The notes under the pieces were generated by a model. It saw nothing but the letters and a program-made list of their open reading frames with translations, did not search any database and had not been told where the DNA came from. The translations under genes and the position numbers were made by a program. Of a stretch of 64,000 nucleotides of DNA, positions 36,201 through 45,200 are shown in pieces (positions within the stretch are counted from its first letter, which is position 1; every line of letters starts with the position of its first letter). Origin of the DNA: Bolinopsis microptera (lineage: Eukaryota > Ctenophora > Tentaculata > Lobata > Bolinopsidae); the NCBI RefSeq assembly GCF_026151205.1, contig NC_087076.1, positions 13,439,675 to 13,503,674 on the forward strand, in the 5' to 3' direction.

Positions 36201-39200
36201 AGTGGGTGTCATGTGATCCGCCGTACCGTCCAACCTTTTTGGAAAGTACCGCTGTACCGGCCTCCGCTGTACCGTCCTCCGCCGGACTGTACACCGCCGC
36301 AGTGACTTCCGCCACAGAGTCCTATACCCTGTACTAACCTCTAAGCTCACGGTCACTAGTAGTTACTACTATTTGTTATGAACCTTCCTTGAATAAAGGT
36401 CTGTGTTCTTGCATTTTTATTTTTTAACCTGCATGTTGATAAAGGTAAATGTTTATAATATGTTGTATGTGGTCCAGCATTAAGCATTAACCACTTGGTC
36501 AGGACTGCCTCTCTAACGACACACCAAAATAACAACCTAGATTATGAGCCTTCAAATAGTTAACAGTTGTCTGGCCACATCTGTTTTATCTTTATATATT
36601 TTATAACTTCTAATGTGCTAATCTCACGATCGTTCTCAAGACCCATTATGCACCATTCTGTAGATATAGGTTTTTATTTTGTACGAGGTCCAGTATTATA
36701 AGTACTGATCTTAGTGGTCCAGTGCAGGTATTGACATTAGCCAGGGCAGGGCTGATGACACACAGAGAGAACAACTTAAATCAAGCATGCAGACTAATAG
36801 CAGTCGAGCCACGTACTGGATTACTTTTCGTGTTAAATTTAGGGGGGGGGGGGGGGGGTTTGACATGTCCGCCAATGTCTGCCTATGTACTGTCCTTTTT
36901 GGATTTTATGAGACATTTTTTTGGACATTAGCGGACATTGACGGACATTGGCAGACTCGGACGGACATTGGCGGACATTAACTGACAAACATTATGAAAA
37001 TGTTTACAAACATCATAATCATCCTTTGGAACTATCCTAACGACCACTACCAGGGCAAATTACTTCGCCCTGATAATATTAACGCAAGGAAAGGACTATT
37101 TTTACCACAAAAGACAAGATAATGCCCGGCACGTGGACTATGCCATTTAACCGTCACGTGCACAGGGGCTCTTACTGAGATTCCTAGCATCAGTTAATTC
37201 ATTTTATTTCGCTATCACATTTTGTTGGCCGGCAGAGGCAATAAATTTATAACCCCTTTAACCTGACGATTCTCCTCCAGGAATGGATTGTCCTCCAGGA
37301 ATAGTAGAGATGATAACAAACTCTTCAACAGATGACTCGTTCATCCCGCACGCTACGGGTGAGCGCTACGTTCTTCTAGCGTGGACGTGCGCGTGCGCCA
37401 TCATCTCCATCCCCGGTAACATAACAGTACTAGCAGCAGTGTTAGTGTACAACGCTATAAGGTTAGACCGGGTCTCAGTCATACTGATCTGTAACCTAGC
37501 TGTGTGGGATCTGATCTACACCACTATTGGCATCCTGCCCACTATACCGGCCCTGGCTACGGAGAAGTGGGTGTTTGGAACAGGACTCTGCTGCTTCCAA
37601 TACTGGGTAATTTGGCTGGCTCTGTTGGGAGATGTTACACTTGTCTGCTCCCTTAACATTAGTAAGCTGACTAGTCTGTTGTTCCCGCTGGACGCTAGAC
37701 TGCGCGCACGCAGGACCGGCAGGTACATAGCACTGTGTCTGTGGTTGGGAATCCTGCTGTTCTCCGTTCCTGTAGCAATGAACGCTGTGAGGGGGGAGAT
37801 GAAGATGAACTCTGGTTCCTACAGATGCGACTCTTCCAGCTCTCGCTCTGCTAGTGTGTGGTGGGTTCCTGTGTACTCTGTCCTCTTCATCATTATCCCC
37901 ATCCTGCTGATCATTGTGACTACAGTCTGGCTGCTGTGGTATGTGAACAAGGAGAGGGGACTACAGAGACAGAGCATTCTTACTCTCATCCTTATCTCCG
38001 GGGTATTCGTACTATCTTACATTTCTGTTGCTGCTATGTTGATATGCTACATATTTGTTGATCCTGGTGATCCTGAGAACGCCAACTTCTACGATCAATT
38101 CTTCAAGGTTTCCATGTTTATCAACTATGTAAACTTCACATTGAACCCCTTGGTGTATTACAGATCTATCTCTAGTTTTAATAGGTTCGTTAAGACTAAA
38201 GTGTTAAGAGTAAGATTACAGATTACACCACAGTTGGGTATTACTACTAACTTTAGGATGAAAAACTCTGTTAGGGTGACAGGACCTCAACGGCCTATTC
38301 CAGTGTTTTATAGAAATTCAGGTTAATTAACAATTATATTATAACAAGTGAGGATTACTGAACTTATAACTTGATATTTCTGTAGCATTTATTGTGGTGT
38401 AATGAATGTCTGTCAGTCAAGACTGAAACTGATTTTAATAATTTGAACCAAATTCGCTTGAATGATTGATTATAGGGGGGGTTACATGTCTGCCAATGTC
38501 CGCCAATGTCCTGTCCTTTTTGGATTCTATGAGACAAACGGACGTGTTTATGGGACATTAGCGGACATTGGCGGACATTAACAGACAAACATTATGAGAA
38601 TTTTTCGCACAAGATTTGGACACAATATTTTCCGCTCATAATGATCATGACAGCTTGAAACATGAACAAAAGTCCTTTCCAGAAAAACGTTGAAAAAATT
38701 TTCGGTCCGAGTCATCCTTGATGACTCGCACTGCAAAGGGGAGGCCTGCATTCCGGGATCGCATTACAAGAGGGAACCCTCGAGTCCAAAAATCGTATAT
38801 CAAAGGGTAGGTCCGGACGGGAGGCCGACAAAGGGGGGCCCCCGATTATTAGGGGTCAGATCATATGACGTATAATTAGTGATGTGACGAATAATTAGTG
38901 ATGTGATCCATCAGTAGAATTTAATTGACCCAGAAATTAGCTAGATATAGGGTAGAGTTCACATGTCAATTCTGTAAATAATATCTGTATATTAAGAAGT
39001 AAACATGATCTGACTGCTCGACTCGTAGATCACATAAGGGACGGGAGCTTTTGCTAAAGGGGGTTCTTGTATCAAGGGATGTGAGACGTACGTGCCAAAG
39101 GCATGCAAGGGGAGTGAGCCGATCAAGTGTTCTTAGGTATATTACTGGAAGATGAAAGACAATAGTATCGGTCGGACAGGATCTCAACAGCTACTTGACT

Positions 39201-42200
39201 CTGATGGATACATCTACTGTCGGAAGAAGAGCAAGGATTCAGCCCTCGCATCTTCCTGGCGGTGCTGCAAGCACAAACTTTCTACGAAGTGTCCGTGCTA
39301 TCTATCCCTCTCAGACGATTTCTCATGTCCTTGGCCAGAGTGAATGCTTTTATGAAGAATTTGCCAGGATGGGATGTGAGCAATTGCTACTTTCACCTCT
39401 GTCAAGCTGTTCTTGTTCGCTAAGAGTCGAAGGAATTGCCATACCCAACTCCACGATATCTGTTCATTTTACTCCACATACTCTAGCAAGATCGAGTATT
39501 TGTTTTCTGTAGCCTCAGTGTTTGGGCACGATATATTGTAGTAAATTATAAATCAAAAGTACGGAGTTAAACTGGGCTAGATATAGGGTAGAGTTCACAT
39601 GTTCTGTAAATCATAGCTGGTGGATCACATCACTAATTATACGTCACATCACTAATTATACGTCATATGATCTGACCCCTAATAATCGGGGGCCCCCCTT
39701 TGTCGTGCAGCAAAAATATTTTCGGCTAATAATGATCAGGGTAGCATGAATCTTTGATTAGATTTTGACTTAGAAAATTTTCGGTCCGAGTCATTCTCGA
39801 TACGTACCTCTGAAGGCAAGTGCTCCCGCTTCCGAGCTCGCACTGCAAAGGGGAGGCCTTCCGGGATCGCATTACTCGAGTCCACAATCGTATATCGTAG
39901 GCCCAATTTACTACATTTGTTTCTTGGTTACTATTTTGGTTGGTACTGAGCTGTCACAATGTTCCTTTACAAGGTTGAAGGTACTACACTTTTTAAACGT
40001 TCAGCAGTCAGGAAATTAAGAAATTGAACAATTAACGCTGCATTACATTTCTAGTATAAAATCAAACTGATGTGGAGAGGATAATATATCAACCGATATA
40101 AATAACATTGATAGTTTTCATGCCTTGCAGTTGAATGGAAGAAATCTCAGGCCTTAGCCTTAGGTATTTTAGTAAACGATTTTCTAGCCTTATAACTGTC
40201 AGTGTAGAGTAAAGTGTTTAAATTTACTGATCACGTCTCTAGAGAAGGATTTTTGAGGATTTATTATATTGTTTATATGTTTTCTTTCTCTATCTTTGTT
40301 TTTATGTTGTTGTATTAATTTGTGTCAACCCACCAAAATTGAAGGTCTTAGACTACACAGTATTAGACTAAACAATTACAACTCGGTTACCAAGGAATCC
40401 ACAGAGTAGGCAACTTCTCACAACAAAGAGAGGTGATTTGTAGGAAAATGTCAAAGCAGAATACAAACTTACATCTTTAGGTTTCATCTTGTGATGATAG
40501 ACAAGAAAGCAAGCTATCACCACACCAGTTCGTCCCAGTCCAGCATGGCAATGTATAGCCACACAACCTTCACTCTGTGCAAAGGTCACTACTTTACAGA
40601 TATCCAGTAGGAATCGTTGTAGGGGTACTGAGTAGTCCTGAAAAATGTACATTAGAAGTGTCATGGTATGTCACTTATTCAAGTTTTAACTAGAGTACAG
40701 ATTCAAATCAAATCAGAGTCGCAAAAAGAAATTTGCCAAATGTAAAGTTCACAACTACATATTACTAGTCATTCATCGACCTGCAATCTTGCTAACCTGG
40801 ATATTGAAGTTATAATAGTAAATTTCGTTATCCATAAACTCTATGGGATCGTAACTGAAGCCTGAACTGTGAAGCGAATTTCCACAGCTGGCATGTTCAC
40901 CTGTTTCTTGAAGATTTATAATAGCAGTGATGCCTGATCTGAAAAGTGAATTTAGCATTTAGGTTTCTGAGCAAACAAGCATACAGTGACTCATTTTAAA
41001 GACCAACTAATTCAATCCTGGACCAAAATAGAATCGGACCAGCTAGATGCAATACATACTTTTTAAAAGAGTCTATCATACTGTGTTTCTTCATCTCGGT
41101 GTAGTTTGGTCTTGCCATTGCAAGAATATTATCCGTCACCCTAGTAGATAGAGCATTAAATACCTAAGAATCGATATAATTATTATTTGAGAATAAAAGA
41201 GAAAATCGTGTTGTATTTCCAAGATAGCATGCATTCCCTCATAACATGCATTCCTACATACCAGTGAGAAAACAAGCCAGGGATAGCCATCTGCTCGGCA
41301 CTCCACACATCTGACCTCTCATACTTGCACGACTTTCCACCACAGAAAACCTAGGGAAAAAGTCTTTTTTGTGAAATGGCAAGTACCAGTGAAAGCAATG
41401 AAACACCAAGGGTATAAGGGAAGGGATATCAAACAAGGCTCCACTAGCCTAAGACACATAAACAGGAAACATATCTCCTGAAACAGTTATATTGTAGTAA
41501 TTGAAAGTATTAAAACTATGTTAATGGAAATACAAACATTCACAATCTCCCCTTTCTTTCTCTTTAATAAAAACTTAAATAGATAAAAATGCTCGTGCTC
41601 GAATGAGACCAATTCATCTGATAAATTGTAATTATGATAAAAATAATAAATATATACCTTTATTCAACTCTTTAAAAACTCTTAAAAAAACGTTCGAATA
41701 CGAACTAATACATCACACATAAAATTCATATAATTCAATTGTTTTTGTAACCAACAAATAAGCGTTCTAAATTCCATTGAACAATAAAGCTGATACAGCT
41801 TTGGGAAGTTTCCCATCCTCAATAGTCCCACGTAGTAGCCCCGATGAAGCCCCTGCCTTAGTAAGGCAGTCTGCCAGTTGCAATCCTGTCGGAACCCAAA
41901 CAAATTTGACCTCATCTCGGTTAAATCGTTGCCTCAGACATGCCATTGGAATCCGCAAGCCCTTATCTTCCAGAGAGTTGGTTGTTCTAATCGCATCATA
42001 CAGTGACTTACAGTCTGTTAGACCGATGATAGGGAACAAGCCCTTTCCCCTGAAGATCTGGTCGAGTTGGGTTGATATTAGCTCTGCTGCATCTAGAGCA
42101 TCAACTAGAGCCCAACTCTCTGCACCGAGTGTACTCTTGCAAACTTTACGTATCTTTCGGCTCTGCCAGGTAAGAGGGCAGCATTTTCCACTCTTTTCAG

Positions 42201-45200
42201 CCATGAATATTTTGTGTCCACCCTGAGAAGATCCATCAGAAAGATTTCCAAATGAGGCATCACTGAAGACTATGATAAATGCCCCATTAAACTGGATTTT
42301 CGGGAATTTCAGTGATAACGGGTTTCGCTTCATAAACCGTATTGTTTTATTTACCAACTTCAGATCACGCACAGTTCCAGAGGAGTACGAGTTTGCGGCA
42401 ATACAAGTTCCATAGCTTATGTCAGGCCTCGTTTGAGTAGCAACCCACAGCAGTTGTCCAGCAGCTGACCTGAGCTGTCTCTTTTCAACCTCGTTTATTG
42501 GCACATCGTTTAGTTTTACTCTAGCTGAATCGATTTTGATCTCAGATATTTGTTCAATGTATCCAAACTGAGAAACATTGATGAGCATGAAACTCTGCTT
42601 GATATCTAGACCAGTGTACACAAAAGAACCTTCAACTTCAGTGCTCAACTTAAACTTGCTCTTCAATGAACCCATGACATGGCTTAAGAACCACTCATTC
42701 CCTCCAAACATGAGGTCATCCACATGAATGGCTATCAGACCAGCCAGCTCTTCCCCCTGGTGTCCAAAGAAAAACGATTCATCATAACTAGAGATTGTCA
42801 TTCCCAGATCCTCTAGAGTACGTCTCAGAGTAATATACCATTTTCGAGGCCCATCAATCAGTCCGTAGATGCATTTTTTCAGCTTCCAAAGCATTACTGT
42901 TGATGCTTCCTTTGGTGGCTTTATAAACAATGTTCTTGTTAACTGTTCCCCTTGTAAGAAAGCAGCTTGTACATCTATGTGTTGAATGAGCCACTTCAGT
43001 CCTTGGCACAACATTGTAACGATACGAATAGTATCCTTACTACATGTCGGTGAGTCAGCCCTCAAACCTTTATCCCTCTCTTGGTAGCCCAGAGCAACCA
43101 ACCTTGCTTTTGGTTCTCCTGTTGTTTTTCGGGTAACTACCCATCTTACACCAATTGTAGACTGACCATCATTTCCCACTTCATCATAGACCTCATTGCG
43201 CTTGAATTTCTCGAGTTCTGCAATCTTTGCATCAACTATATCTTGCTCAAACATCTCTCCATTGGTGAACATGACTTCATGCTCTTGTTCTTGCTCTTGT
43301 TCTGGATCAGCATGCCACTCAGAAGCAAGTTCAGACCAGTCCACACATTGGGTAGTGCTTTCCCCATCGAGCTGAATGTTCAGACACTTAGCATATTTTC
43401 CAGAGGCTTTTCCTGCTCTACTGTGAATATAAACCTTCTCCCATGTTTCTTCTTCTCCGTCTTCAGGGTATTTTGCTCGAAAGAGAACATGTGTCTTCAC
43501 TTTGGGGAGCTCTATCTTTTCTACAGACTCTTGTTGTCTACTTGCCGCAGGTACAATGACTTGAGTTGCCAACTCGCGGGTGTCAGCAGTTACTACCGTG
43601 CTTGTTGTAGGAATTCTCAACTCTTTCTTTCTAGAAGCTCTCTGCTCAAGTGAAACTTCTTCAGAATAGTATCTTGGAGTCTGATCTTCATCAACCATCC
43701 TTTTTTCTGTGCCATCATTACTTTCGGGTGAAACAAATTGATGCTTCTCTTGGGTCGTCTTCTTAGAGATATGGCATGGGTGCACTTTCACTATTTGGAA
43801 GCCATGTTTGACAACAAAAGTTTGACCATCACGTCCTATCACAACACCAGGTCCACTCCATCTGTCAGAATTGTTTCTCTTATAGAGAACCTTTTCACCC
43901 ATCTCCAGCACAGTGTCTTGACAGGTACGGACCTGTGACCGCAAGGCACGTTTGATTTTAGCACTATTCTCTGCTTTTATGAACTCCTCACGTGCAGTCC
44001 TCATTGCTCTCAGATTGTCTTCCAGATGTGTACTGGCAACTTTCTCCTCCAAGGCAGGAAGATGATTATCTACCACATTTGGCAATGGCGGGTTCTTTCC
44101 CAAGACAAGCTGGTACGGGGAATATCCTCCTGACATCTGAAGTGAGTTCTTTGCACTGACAGCCCAAGCTAGTGACACCTCCCATGTGCATCGTACATCT
44201 TCTTTTGTCTTCACCATCATCTCGGCTATTATTCTATGGTGCCTTTCCACCATCCCATTACTGAATGGGCTTTCTGCTGCAGATTGCTGTAGTTCCACAT
44301 TAAACTGCTCACACATCTCCACATATTCTGCATTGGAGAATTCACCACCATTGTCTGCCATGAAACGCCTCGGACTTCCAAACAATGCAATCCAGCTTGT
44401 GCACACTGCATCAACAACAGTTTCCTTCTTTTTGTTCGGGATTATCTTAGCAACCGAAAATCTAGTCGCACAATCTATCATGTGGATGAATGTTGGCTGT
44501 CCTTGCACAGTTTTCAAGTCCATTGCCACACAATCATTGAAAACAGTTCCCCTTGGCAGCCCGACAACCGGTCTTGGTTTTGGCTTAGCATATCTTTGGC
44601 ACACTTCGCAGTTACTGCATACTATCTCTAGAGCCTTCATAAACTCTTTCTTAGTGAAGCCTGCATTCCTCAACATACTCTGCAGCTTGTATGCTGGAGC
44701 ATGAGCAAACTGCCTATGCAGTTTCAAGGCTTTCTTTTTCATTTCTTTTTCATCTGTGCCACCCATAGTATCTTCAGTAACTGTCAATACCAACTGCACA
44801 CTTGAGTCGCTGAGACATCTCCTTCTGTTGCACAGGGGTACACAGTAATGTCCTGACTTACACTCAAGCAATTTGACCTGTTCTCCGTTGAACATCATTG
44901 TGTCTTTGGTGAAGTCAATTACTGCTCCTGCCTTCTTCAAAGAGGGTTTGCTCAATAGTAGGGGTAAGTCACAACTCACAACATTTGCATCGATGAGTAT
45001 TTTCTGCGTCCCTATCCTCCCTGGGATCTTTATCTTTTCAACTGAGGTCACCTTCTTACCATCTCCGAACTTGAAAGGGGTTGCACATTCAGTTGGAGTC
45101 ATCATCCGTCTTTCTTCTTCTCCCAATGTTTCTGCATACTGTTCAACCCAGTTTCTTCCAACCACAGTCTTTGTGCAGCCAGAATCAATGACTGCACACG

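Noticed and set aside
41141..41162. Acceptor ttcttag upstream of PTPDC1 exon 3
   Set aside because: Leads to a stop after nine codons. The ctactag acceptor at 41140 restores HWVTDNILAMARP.
43081..43653. Plus-strand 190-codon membrane-like frame
   Set aside because: Shadow of the Copia linker region between integrase and RT. Hydrophobicity comes from reading charged codons backwards.
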